A stretch of 64,000 bases of DNA from Poriferisodalis sp965208555 (GTDB lineage Bacteria > Actinomycetota > Acidimicrobiia > Acidimicrobiales > Poriferisodalaceae): assembly GCF_965208555.1 (NCBI RefSeq), contig NZ_OZ242342.1, positions 1,550,001-1,614,000 of the forward strand, in the 5' to 3' direction. The stretch's first letter is position 1; each line of letters starts with the position of its first letter. Shown piece after piece: positions 15,631 through 23,571 of this stretch. The notes below the pieces were generated by a model that did no database searches, was not told the origin of the DNA, and worked only from the letters and a program-made list of their open reading frames with translations. The translations under genes were made by a program, and so were the position numbers.

Positions 15631-16527
15631 TTACGGGGATGCCTGCCGGGTGCCCAGGCGATGCAGCCCCACCGCAACCACGGCCGCCACAGCAGCCGCC
15701 ACAACGGCCACCGCCAAGTCGGATGCAGGCGGTGCGCCGAGCGCCGCATTGCCGAAACCCTCGGCGTCAGGATCGCCGACCGGCCAGGGCCACAGCACCC
15801 GCAGCGACCCCGCCATCAGCCCCATCAGCACCGCAATCACCGCATCCCGCCACCGCTCCAGCAAGCGCTGCAGCAGCCGCGAGAACAGCCCGAGACCCAG
15901 CACTGCACCCACACCGAACAGCAACACCGTGCCCACATCACGGTCCGACACCGCCTCGGTGATCGGGTCATACAGCCCCAGCAGCAGCAACACGAACGCC
16001 CCGGAGATGCCAGGCAGGATCATGGCGCAGATCGCCAGCGCCCCCGCGCCGACAATCACCACAGCACCCGGATCGCCCACGCTCCCAGCCCGCACCCCCA
16101 ACAACACAAACACCACCACCGCCACCACCACGGCCATCGCCACGAGCCCGCCCCGCCACCGGCTCACCTCCCGCCGGGCAGTCACCACCGTCATGGCAAC
16201 AAGCCCAAAGAACGCAGCCGACAACCCCACCGGCTGCTCATCAATCAACCACCGCACCACCTCAACCAGAGCCACGATCGCAATGCCGATTCCCGCGACC
16301 AAAGCGACGAGAAAGGCCCACTCAGCACGCAACGCCATCGCAAACGCGCTGCGCAACCGACCACGCAACGCGGCGGCGGCAGCCGCGCTCAAGTGAGCGA
16401 TCTGCCCCACCAGCCGGTCATAGATCCCCAGCAACAGCGCCACCGTGCCGCCCGACACCCCCGGCACCACGTCCGCGGCCCCCATGGCGAGCCCCCGCCC
16501 CACATTCGCGAGCACCCGCCGCACCAT
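15631..16527 (-). CDS. DUF368 family polyprenyl-phosphate transporter
   Basis: This is a 298-residue membrane protein with about 8-10 hydrophobic segments and two copies of the DUF368 signature: MGAADVVPGVSGGTVALLLG near the N-terminus and ICAMILPGISGAFVLLLLG in the second half, reflecting an inverted repeat. DUF368 proteins (PopT type) recycle undecaprenyl phosphate across the membrane for wall synthesis. The ATG at 16527 (MVRRVLANVGRG) is preferred over an upstream ATG at 16560, which would add an unlikely Cys-rich leader. The gene is transcribed away from amt. A long hairpin lies about 45 bp upstream. Confidence 0.85.
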   Translation of the reverse strand: MVRRVLANVGRGLAMGAADVVPGVSGGTVALLLGIYDRLVGQIAHLSAAAAAALRGRLRSAFAMALRAEWAFLVALVAGIGIAIVALVEVVRWLIDEQPVGLSAAFFGLVAMTVVTARREVSRWRGGLVAMAVVVAVVVFVLLGVRAGSVGDPGAVVIVGAGALAICAMILPGISGAFVLLLLGLYDPITEAVSDRDVGTVLLFGVGAVLGLGLFSRLLQRLLERWRDAVIAVLMGLMAGSLRVLWPWPVGDPDAEGFGNAALGAPPASDLAVAVVAAAVAAVVAVGLHRLGTRQASP

Positions 16528-16571
16528 CGAACCGAAGTTACGGCACGCACCGAGACACACAGATGCACGAG

Positions 16572-16649
16572 CTGCGGAGGCGGCAGGAGACTCGGCGACG
16601 TTGCGACCTGCCGGATCGCTGGTCGCCGAGGGTTCTGCCGCCTCCGCAG
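16572..16649. repeat. Long nested inverted repeat upstream of DUF368 gene
   Basis: The outer arms CTGCGGAGGCGGCAG (16572-16586) and CTGCCGCCTCCGCAG (16635-16649) are perfect 15-bp complements. After a 4/4 internal loop, inner arms CTCGGCGAC (16591-16599) and GTCGCCGAG (16622-16630) pair over 9 bp. GCGA/TCGC (16603-16606/16616-16619) can add 4 bp. The result is one long imperfect hairpin. It is separate from the amt terminator and would lie in the 5' leader of the DUF368 transcript if transcription starts above it. Confidence 0.8.
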
Positions 16650-16659
16650 CGGGCGCAAC

Positions 16660-16696
16660 GCGGAAAGTCCCCGGGCGATAACCCGGGGACTTCCGC
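16660..16696 (-). terminator. Terminator hairpin after amt
   Basis: The arms 16660-16675 and 16682-16696 pair: nine perfect base pairs GTCCCCGGG/CCCGGGGAC plus GCGGAA/TTCCGC with one bulged A, around a 6-base loop. It starts 48 bp past the amt stop codon. Confidence 0.75.
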
Positions 16697-16743
16697 TGAC
16701 AGCAGAAAAGGTGCCGCGAGGCGACTCAGCCCATGGTCGAGTG

Positions 16744-18117
16744 TCAGCCGCTCGAAACCACGTCGTCCAGCGCCATGCCGGGGCCCCCGTGTTCGGACAC
16801 GTCGAGGCCCACCATTTCCTCCTCTGCCGACACTCGCAGCCCGATGGTGGCCTTCAGCACCCCGAACAGGATCACCGAGGTCACGATGACCCACACGGCC
16901 ACGATCACCACCATCAGGAACTGCACGATGAGCTGCTCGATGCCGCCGCCGTAGAACAGGCCGGCGTTCTCGCGGCCCAGGAAGGCGTCGTCGTAGCGGG
17001 CGAACAGGCCGATGGCGAGCGTGCCCCACATGCCCGCCGCGCCGTGGACGGCGAAGGCGCCGACTGGATCGTCGATCTTCATCTTGCGGTCCACGAACCC
17101 GACCACGACCACCACGATGAGCCCGGCAATGAAGCCGGTGATGATGGCGCCCCAGGGCGTCATGGTGCCGCAGCCGGCGGTGATGCCGACCAGGCCGGCC
17201 AGCGCACCGTTTCCTGCCATGGGCACGTCGGGCCGGCCGGTGCGCAGCCAGTTCAGCGCCGTGGCACCGATGGTCCCGGCGCACGCTGCCAGCACGGTGT
17301 TCAGCGCCACGAACATCACGAACTCGTCGGCGGCCAGCTCGGAGCCCGGGTTGAAGCCGAACCAGCCGAACCACAGGATGAACACGCCCAGGATGGCAAG
17401 CGTGACGTTGTGGCCCGGGATGTTGCGCGAGGTGCCGTCGGCTGCGTACTTGCCGATGCGCGGCCCGAGCATCCAGGCGCCGACCAGGGCGATCCAGCCG
17501 CCGACACTGTGGACGATGGTGGAGCCGGCGAAGTCGCTGTACACGGCGTCGCCGATCGAGATGTTGGCGATGAGGCCGCCGCCCCAAGTCCAGTGGACCA
17601 CGATCGGGTAGATGATCGCCGTGGTCACGAGGCTGAAGATGAGGTACGTGCTGAACTTTGTGCGTTCCGCCATGGCGCCCGAGGCAATGGTGACTGCGGT
17701 GGCGGCGAACACGGCCTGGAAGAAGAAGTCGGTGGAACCCGACAGGCCTTCGGAGATGTCGAACAGGTCGACGCCCGACAGGGCGAACGAGCCCCAGCCG
17801 AACGCTTCGTTGCCGTCGCCGCCGTAGGCCAGCCCGTAGCCCACCAGGAAGAACGCCAGGATGCCGATGGAGGCGTCGGCGAGGTTCTTGGCCATGATGT
17901 TGGCCACGTTCTTCGAGCGGGTGAGACCCGACTCGAGCATGGCGAAGCCGGCCTGCATCAAGAACACGAGCACGCCGGCGATGAACACCCACAGGTTGTC
18001 CATCACCGCCTGCACCATCTCGGCGGACAGCGAATCGTCCTGCGCGCCGGCTGGGCCGGCAAACAGGAACAGGCCGCCGACAGCGCCCGCGAGAACGACG
18101 AATAGCTTGCGTTTCAT
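16744..18117 (-). CDS. amt: Ammonium transporter
   Basis: This is a 457-residue Amt/Mep/Rh channel. The ATG at 18117 has AGGAG upstream; the frame open to 18195 adds a hydrophilic leader and is rejected. Residues 1-25 (MKRKLFVVLAGAVGGLFLFA, ending AGAQ) are a signal peptide, as in many Amt proteins. Eleven membrane segments follow, with family landmarks VFLMQAGFAMLESGLTRSKN, WGGGLIA, AGSTIVHSVGGW, GNGALAGLVGITAGCG and the second pore His in VHGAAGMWG. Unusually for amt loci, no glnK/PII gene is adjacent in this window. A palindrome about 75-90 bp upstream may be its regulatory site. Confidence 0.93.
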   Translation of the reverse strand: MKRKLFVVLAGAVGGLFLFAGPAGAQDDSLSAEMVQAVMDNLWVFIAGVLVFLMQAGFAMLESGLTRSKNVANIMAKNLADASIGILAFFLVGYGLAYGGDGNEAFGWGSFALSGVDLFDISEGLSGSTDFFFQAVFAATAVTIASGAMAERTKFSTYLIFSLVTTAIIYPIVVHWTWGGGLIANISIGDAVYSDFAGSTIVHSVGGWIALVGAWMLGPRIGKYAADGTSRNIPGHNVTLAILGVFILWFGWFGFNPGSELAADEFVMFVALNTVLAACAGTIGATALNWLRTGRPDVPMAGNGALAGLVGITAGCGTMTPWGAIITGFIAGLIVVVVVGFVDRKMKIDDPVGAFAVHGAAGMWGTLAIGLFARYDDAFLGRENAGLFYGGGIEQLIVQFLMVVIVAVWVIVTSVILFGVLKATIGLRVSAEEEMVGLDVSEHGGPGMALDDVVSSG

Positions 18118-18190
18118 GGCCAATCTCCTAGGACTCGGCTTCCGATTGCTGGCTGATGGACCGAACCTAGAAACGGCGTGTTGCGCGGGA

Positions 18191-18206
18191 GTCACCCTGA
18201 GGTGAC
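18191..18206. promoter_or_regulatory. Palindrome upstream of amt
   Basis: GTCACC-CTGA-GGTGAC is a perfect 6-4-6 inverted repeat located 74-89 bp upstream of the amt start codon. It is a plausible operator for a nitrogen or other dimeric regulator. The half-sites are not a clear match to a GlnR box, so the regulator is unknown. Confidence 0.45.
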
Positions 18207-18311
18207 CGCTGGATGCACAGCGCGGGTCGGGGCTGTTGCAAAGATGTTTCGGCCGGATTTCCCGCTCTTGTCCGGTCCGCTCGGGTCCGGTCGAGCCGGG
18301 GTGCTTGCGGT

Positions 18312-19805
18312 CTAGTCGGCGGGGTATCGCAGCTTGGGTCCGGCTTCGGCCCAGTCCATGTGGTCGCGGATGTACTCGTTGGCCGGGTCCCTTGGCGGCA
18401 GGTAGTCCCAGCCCTGTGCGGCGGCGGCATGCACTACCCGCCGAGCCCGCTGTGAGGCCAGCACCTGTTCGCGGATGGCCGCAGCGTCCCAGCGCTGGGC
18501 CACTTCGGCGGCGAAGCCAGCCGACACGTCGGCCAGATCGGGCGACGCCGCCAGGTTCCGGTGCTCGGCCGGGTCGGCCGAGAGGTCGTAGAGCTGAGGC
18601 GGGTCGGTGTCGCAGTGGATGTACTTGTAGCGACCCCGGCGGATCATGAACATCGGGGACGACGTCATCTCGCCCATGTACTCGCCGATGGTCTCGTCCG
18701 CCGGATCATCGCTACCGGTGACAGCAGGCCACAGGCTGCGCCCGTCGAGCACCGCGCCGAGATCCGGCACCGAGCCCCCTGCCGCCTCGACGAGCGTGGG
18801 CGCCAGGTCCATCAGCGAGCACACGTTGGCAACCGTGCCCTGAGCGATGTCGGGTCCGGCCATCACCAGCGGGACGCGGGCGGACCGCTCGAAGAACGAC
18901 ATCTTGAACCAGGCGCCCCGCTCGCCGAGCATGTCGCCGTGATCGCTTGTGGCGATCACGACCGTGTCATCGGTTCGGCCGGTCTCGTCCAGCACTGCCA
19001 GCAGTTCGCCGAGCCACCAGTCGAAGTAGCTGGTGTTGGCGTAGTAGGCGCGGCGGGCGTTGCGGCACTGCTCCTCGGTGAAGCCGATGGTGTCGGCCTC
19101 GATGCCGCGGCGTATGCGCATCGTGTGCGGATCCAGCTCGGACGGCAGCGGTCCCGGCAGATCGATGTCGTCGTGGTCGTAGAGGTTCCACCACTCGGGG
19201 CGAGCCACGTAGGGATCGTGGGGATGGATGAAGGCCACCGCCAGGAAGAACGGACGCTCGTCAGCGTCACGGGCCAGGTCGTACAGGCAGCGGCGGGTGG
19301 CGTTGCCGACCTCAGTGTCGTAGTCGATCTGGTAGGTGGCGAGCGCCTGGCCGGCATCGGTGACGCTCTCCATGTTGTGGTACCAGGCGTCGATCCGTTC
19401 ATCGGCCGCATCCCAGTCGGGCGTCCAGGCGAAGTTGGCCGGGTAGATGTCGGTGGTGAGCCGCCGGCTGAAGCCGTGGAGCTGGTCGGGGCCGACGAAG
19501 TGCATCTTCCCCGAGAGCACGGTCCGGTAGCCCGCCAGGCTCAGCCAGTGGGCCATGGTGGGCGCTGCCGCACTCCACTCCGCCGCGTTGTCCCACGCGC
19601 CGATCTGCGATGGGAGGCGGCCGGTCATCATCGAGTAGCGCGAGGGCGCGCACAGCGGTGACGGGCAGTAGGCCGCATCGAACCTCGCACCCCGTTCGGC
19701 CAGCGCGTCCATGGCAGGCGTCTGGACGATCGGGTGCCCGTAGGTGCCGGTGAAGTGCGGCGCCAGCTGGTCCGCCATCACCAGCAGGACATTGGGCGCC
19801 GTCAT
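18312..19805 (-). CDS. betC: Choline-sulfatase
   Basis: This 497-residue type I sulfatase should hydrolyse choline-O-sulfate to choline. It begins MTAPNVLLVMADQLAPHFTG (metal-binding Asp), and carries the formylglycine signature C-A-P-S-R in SPLCAPSRYSMMTGRLPS and the metal site TSDHGDMLGERGAWFKMSFF. The C-terminal block QGWDYLPPRDPANEYIR resembles choline sulfatases in particular. The ATG at 19805 is chosen over a GTG three codons upstream. It is divergent from the betaine-binding protein gene, with a likely shared operator between them. The neighbours (betaine ABC transporter, choline dehydrogenase) support the substrate. Confidence 0.88.
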   Translation of the reverse strand: MTAPNVLLVMADQLAPHFTGTYGHPIVQTPAMDALAERGARFDAAYCPSPLCAPSRYSMMTGRLPSQIGAWDNAAEWSAAAPTMAHWLSLAGYRTVLSGKMHFVGPDQLHGFSRRLTTDIYPANFAWTPDWDAADERIDAWYHNMESVTDAGQALATYQIDYDTEVGNATRRCLYDLARDADERPFFLAVAFIHPHDPYVARPEWWNLYDHDDIDLPGPLPSELDPHTMRIRRGIEADTIGFTEEQCRNARRAYYANTSYFDWWLGELLAVLDETGRTDDTVVIATSDHGDMLGERGAWFKMSFFERSARVPLVMAGPDIAQGTVANVCSLMDLAPTLVEAAGGSVPDLGAVLDGRSLWPAVTGSDDPADETIGEYMGEMTSSPMFMIRRGRYKYIHCDTDPPQLYDLSADPAEHRNLAASPDLADVSAGFAAEVAQRWDAAAIREQVLASQRARRVVHAAAAQGWDYLPPRDPANEYIRDHMDWAEAGPKLRYPAD

Positions 19806-19871
19806 CAGTTGCACAGTACGCCCACGAGCCGCTGCCGCGCGCCAGTGCGCGGTATTGGCGCATTGCGGACG

Positions 19872-19914
19872 TGCTAGTGTTTCTAAAACCGTCCAAACAG
19901 CCTGTTTTGGACGG
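19872..19914 (+). promoter_or_regulatory. Extended -10 box and overlapping operator of the betaine gene cluster
   Basis: TGCTAGTGT at 19872-19880 fits an extended -10 element. A 26-bp near-palindrome follows at 19889-19914: CCGTCCAAACAG, one central C, CTGTTTTGGACGG. The arms are complementary except for one extra A. It covers the expected transcription start between betC and the binding-protein gene, the place for a repressor, most simply the TetR protein at 22799-23509. Confidence 0.65.
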
Positions 19915-19939
19915 GGGGGAGATACACCGGGGGGAGCCC

Positions 19940-21025
19940 ATGTCCGAAGAACGCAAGTCCGGCGAACGAACTCGCCGGCACCGAAAGCTCAGCAGCTGGA
20001 AACTGCTCCTAGCGCTCATCGCAGCGATGGGGCTGCTCGCTGCCGCCTGCACCGGCGGCGACAGCGATGACGCTGCCGAGGAGCCAGCGGCCACGACCGA
20101 GGCGATGGAGGCCGACGAGCCCGAAGAGGCGCCGGCCGATGAGGGCCCGGACCTGGGCTCGCAGACCACGATCACCTTGGCTGCGAATCCGTGGAACGGC
20201 TCGGCTCTGAACGTGGCGGTGGCCGCACAGCTGCTCGAGAGCGAGCTCGGCTACGACGTCGAGATCGTCGACATTGACGAGAACGCGCAGTGGGGGGCCA
20301 TCAACACCGGCGACATCAGCGCATCGCTCGAGGTGTGGCCGTCGGGCCACGCGCAGGACGTGATCGACTTCATCGATAACCCCGACGCCAATGTGGACCA
20401 CGCTGGCCTGCTCGGCCCGGTCGGCAAGATCGGCTGGTTCACGCCGACCTACATGATCGAGCGCCATCCGGAGCTGGCCACGTGGGAGGGCTTCGCCGAT
20501 CCAGCGCTGGCCGGCCTGTACGCCACGGCCGAGACCGGCGACCTGGGGCAGTTCCTGGGCGGTGATCCGAGCTTCGTCCAGTACGACGAGGACATCATCA
20601 ACAACCTGGGCCTGCCGATGCAGGTGGTGTACGCCGGGTCCGAGGCTGCGATCTTGGCTGCGGTCGACGCCGCGTACAGCCGGGAGGAACCGATCCTGGT
20701 GTACCTGTGGACGCCCCACTCGGCGTTCAACAGCTACGACCTCACCAACGTGCTGCTGCCTGAGTACAGCGACGACTGCTACGCCGCCGCAGATGCCGGC
20801 GGAGTCGACTGCGACTATCCCGCCGACGTCCTGTTCAAGATCATCGATGCGCGCCTTGCCGAGAACGCCCCCGCAGCTGATGCGTTCCTGCGAGCCATGA
20901 ACTACGACAGCGCCGACCAGATCTCCATGCTGGCCGCCGTCGAGGGCGAAGGCATGTCGATCGACGATGCCGCTGCCCAGTGGATCGCAGACAACGAGGC
21001 AACCTGGAGCGCTTGGCTCCAGTAG
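19940..21025 (+). CDS. Glycine betaine/choline ABC transporter substrate-binding lipoprotein
   Basis: This 361-residue protein starts at the ATG at 19940, which has GGGGGGAG just upstream. The N-terminus has a basic stretch, the membrane helix KLLLALIAAMGLLAAAC and a lipobox ending at Cys, so it is anchored outside the membrane. The mature domain is OpuAC/ProX type: TITLAANPWNGSALNVAVAA, LGYDVEIVDIDENAQWGAIN, SLEVWPSGH and a C-terminal IADNEATWSAWL. The Trp residues in WNGS and EVWPS fit an aromatic cage for quaternary ammonium ligands. It works with ProV and the fused permease encoded 2.5 kb downstream, with choline dehydrogenase and the regulator in between. Confidence 0.9.
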   Translation: MSEERKSGERTRRHRKLSSWKLLLALIAAMGLLAAACTGGDSDDAAEEPAATTEAMEADEPEEAPADEGPDLGSQTTITLAANPWNGSALNVAVAAQLLESELGYDVEIVDIDENAQWGAINTGDISASLEVWPSGHAQDVIDFIDNPDANVDHAGLLGPVGKIGWFTPTYMIERHPELATWEGFADPALAGLYATAETGDLGQFLGGDPSFVQYDEDIINNLGLPMQVVYAGSEAAILAAVDAAYSREEPILVYLWTPHSAFNSYDLTNVLLPEYSDDCYAAADAGGVDCDYPADVLFKIIDARLAENAPAADAFLRAMNYDSADQISMLAAVEGEGMSIDDAAAQWIADNEATWSAWLQ

Positions 21026-21155
21026 CTCCGCAGGACATCGCTCCAGCGAGACGGCGACCCGTCGGCGCCGGCCCACTTGGGCCGGCGCCTGCGGGCCTCG
21101 TCGCTCACGCCCCGAGAACGCACTTCTGCGCATGAATTCGTGAACAATTCGGCCA

Positions 21156-22850
21156 ATGGACGAGCCCATGTATGACTTCGTCATCGTCGGCGGTGGATCG
21201 GCTGGCTGTGCGCTCGCCAACCGGCTGAGCGCAGACCCCGGCATCAAGGTGCTGGTGCTCGAGGCCGGTCGCCGGGACTACCGCTGGGACGTGCTCATAC
21301 ACATGCCGGCCGCGCTGGCCATGCCCATCGGCAACCGCTTCTACGACTGGCAGTACGAGACCGAGCCGGAGCCGCACATGGGCGGGCGGCGGGTGTACCA
21401 CGCCCGCGGCAAGGTACTGGGCGGCTCCAGCTCCATCAACGGCATGATCTTCCAGCGGGGCAATCCGGCCGATTACGACAAATGGGCCAGCCGGCCCGGC
21501 ATGTCGGCGTGGGACTACCGGCACTGCCTGCCGTATTTCAAGCGGATGGAGACGTGCCTGGCGGGCCCCGATGACTGGCGTGGCAGCGAGGGCCCGCTGG
21601 TGCTCGAGCGTGGCCCGGCCACCAGCCCGCTGTTCGAGGCGTTCTTTGACGCCGTGCAGCAGGCCGGCTACGAGCTGACCGACGACGTGAACGGCTTTCG
21701 CCAGGAAGGCTTCGCGGCGTTCGATCGGAACATCTACCGAGGCCGGCGGTTGTCTGCCTCGCAGGCGTACCTGCATCCCGTGCTGGATCGCCCCAACCTG
21801 AAGCTGCGCACCGGAGCGCTCATCAGCCGGGTACTGCTCGAGGGCAACCGCGCAACGGGAGTCGTGTACCGCCAGAAGGGCCGGCAGCGCGGCCGCGAGC
21901 ACGTCGCCCGGGCGGGGCACGTGATCTTGTGTGCGGGAGCCTTCGGGTCCGCGCAGCTGCTGCAGCTCTCCGGCGTCGGCTCGCCCGCACTGCTCGCCCA
22001 GCACGGCATCGAAGTGGTCTCGCCCCTGGAGGGGGTCGGCGAGAACCTGCAGGACCACCTCGAGGTGTACATCCAGTACGCCTCGAAGCTGCCGGTCTCG
22101 ATGCAGCCGCACCTGCGTCGCTGGCGGCATCCGTGGATCGGCCTTCAGTGGCTGGCTCGGCGGGGACCGGGAGCCACCAATCACTTCGAGGCCGGCGGCT
22201 TCGTGCGCAGCAACACCGACGAGGCCTACCCCAACCTGATGTTCCACTTCCTGCCGCTGGCCGTGCGCTACGACGGCTCGGCGCCGGTCAGCAAGCACGG
22301 CTACCAGGTGCATGTCGGGCCGATGTACTCCGATGCCCGCGGCTGGGTGCGCATCACCTCGCGCGACCCTGCGGTCAAGCCGGCCATCCGGTTCAACTAC
22401 CTGTCCACCACCCAGGATCGGCGCGAGTGGGTGGAGACGGTGCGGGTAACGCGCCACATCATGAACCAGCCGGCCTTCGCGGCCTACAACGACGGCGAGC
22501 TGTCCCCCGGTCCCGACACCCAGTCCGACGACGAGATCATGGACTGGGTGGCACGTGACGCCGAGACGGCGCTGCATCCCGCCGGTACGGCACGGCTCGG
22601 CACCGACCCCGCAGCCGTCACCGATCCCGCGACGATGGGCGTGCTGGGCACCGCGGGCCTCAGCGTCGTGGATGCCTCAGTGATGCCGACGGTGACGAAC
22701 GGCAACATCTACGCGCCGGTCATGATGATCGCCGAGAAAGCCGCCGACCTGCTGCTCGGAAACGAGCCGCTCGCGCCGCTGGACGTGCCGGTTTACGGTC
22801 AGGCGTGCGGCGGTTCTGCTCCGCCTGCGCCCCCGTCGTCATCGGCATGA
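21156..22850 (+). CDS. betA: Choline dehydrogenase (GMC oxidoreductase)
   Basis: This 564-residue FAD enzyme oxidises choline to betaine aldehyde and possibly on to glycine betaine. The dinucleotide motif VIVGGGSAGCALANRLS is at residues 8-24, GMC signature 1 is GKVLGGSSSINGMIFQRG and signature 2 is CAGAFGSAQLLQLSGVG. The catalytic His is in ALHPAGTARLG, and the second conserved residue is the Asn of NGNIYAPVMMIAEKAADLL. The sequence follows the binding-protein gene by 130 bp. Its last 52 bases overlap the convergent regulator gene. No betaine-aldehyde dehydrogenase gene is in the window, so the enzyme may do both steps or betB is elsewhere. Assignment to choline rests on motifs plus context. 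Confidence 0.87.
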   Translation: MDEPMYDFVIVGGGSAGCALANRLSADPGIKVLVLEAGRRDYRWDVLIHMPAALAMPIGNRFYDWQYETEPEPHMGGRRVYHARGKVLGGSSSINGMIFQRGNPADYDKWASRPGMSAWDYRHCLPYFKRMETCLAGPDDWRGSEGPLVLERGPATSPLFEAFFDAVQQAGYELTDDVNGFRQEGFAAFDRNIYRGRRLSASQAYLHPVLDRPNLKLRTGALISRVLLEGNRATGVVYRQKGRQRGREHVARAGHVILCAGAFGSAQLLQLSGVGSPALLAQHGIEVVSPLEGVGENLQDHLEVYIQYASKLPVSMQPHLRRWRHPWIGLQWLARRGPGATNHFEAGGFVRSNTDEAYPNLMFHFLPLAVRYDGSAPVSKHGYQVHVGPMYSDARGWVRITSRDPAVKPAIRFNYLSTTQDRREWVETVRVTRHIMNQPAFAAYNDGELSPGPDTQSDDEIMDWVARDAETALHPAGTARLGTDPAAVTDPATMGVLGTAGLSVVDASVMPTVTNGNIYAPVMMIAEKAADLLLGNEPLAPLDVPVYGQACGGSAPPAPPSSSA

Positions 22851-23509
22851 TGACTGCGGTCATGATCGGAGATCATCGCCGAGACGAGGTCGAGCACCTC
22901 GTGGCGCTCAGCCTTGGTCGGGGGCGCCAGGCCGAACAGGTCGATGAGCCAGAGGCCGTCGCCGACGATACGGGCGAGCAGGCCGGTCGTCTCGGCCAGC
23001 CGGTCGTCATGCACCAGGCGCTCCTGCCAGCGCTCGAACGTTGCCCTGGTGTTGGCCAGCAGCTCGTCGTCGAGCGCGGCAGCGGCCAGGATCGAGGCGG
23101 AGGTGTCGTCGGCCGCCTTGTACGGCTCGCGCACGTAGTCCAGGTAAGCGAGCGCGAACGTGCCGCGGGCAGCAGGATCGGCGGCGCGGAAGCGGGCTTC
23201 GCGCATGTCCAGCTCGTCGTCGAGAACGGCGAGCGTCTCGTCCAGCAGCCCGGCCATCAGGGCGTCCTTGGAGCCGAAGTGGTAGAGAAACCCGCCCTTG
23301 CTGACGCCCGCTGCTACGGCAACCCGGTCGAGCGTGAGATTGGCGGCACCGTCGGTGCGGATGACCTCGATGGCCGCTTGCAGGATCCGCTCGCGGGTCT
23401 GCACGGCGCGTTCCTGCACCGGGCCCGATCTCGATGCCGCCCCGTTGGCAGGCAGGTCGCTGTCGCCAGGTGTCGCATCGGAGGGGCGAGATCGTGCCAC
23501 AGTCAGCAC
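22799..23509 (-). CDS. TetR family regulator, BetI-like
   Basis: This is a repressor of about 236 residues. The HTH is in TRERILQAAIEVIRTDG, followed by LTLDRVAVAAGVSKGGFLYHF and GSKDALMAGLL, typical TetR residues. The C-terminal half is the ligand-binding dimerisation domain, with a His/Asp-rich tail. The start is uncertain: the GTG at 23509 is used here, but a GTG at 23500, a GTG at 23419 or a TTG at 23527 are possible, and none has a clear ribosome-binding site. Its end overlaps the end of betA, and it is divergent from proV with about 60 bp between them. Position and family suggest it senses choline or betaine and represses the cluster. Confidence 0.8.
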   Translation of the reverse strand: MLTVARSRPSDATPGDSDLPANGAASRSGPVQERAVQTRERILQAAIEVIRTDGAANLTLDRVAVAAGVSKGGFLYHFGSKDALMAGLLDETLAVLDDELDMREARFRAADPAARGTFALAYLDYVREPYKAADDTSASILAAAALDDELLANTRATFERWQERLVHDDRLAETTGLLARIVGDGLWLIDLFGLAPPTKAERHEVLDLVSAMISDHDRSHHADDDGGAGGAEPPHA

Positions 23510-23571
23510 AGCGTATCGACACGCCAAACCCGTCCCGGCAGACGGTAACTCGGCGGCAAATGGGGGCAGCC

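Noticed and set aside
15532..18105. An 857-codon plus-strand open frame opposite the DUF368 and amt genes
   Set aside because: It has Arg/His/Pro/Gln low-complexity composition typical of GC-rich shadows, while both minus-strand genes have clear family motifs.
18118..18311. GlnR box upstream of amt
   Set aside because: Only GTCACC half-sites are found; the alternating GTnAC and GAAAC pattern is not present.
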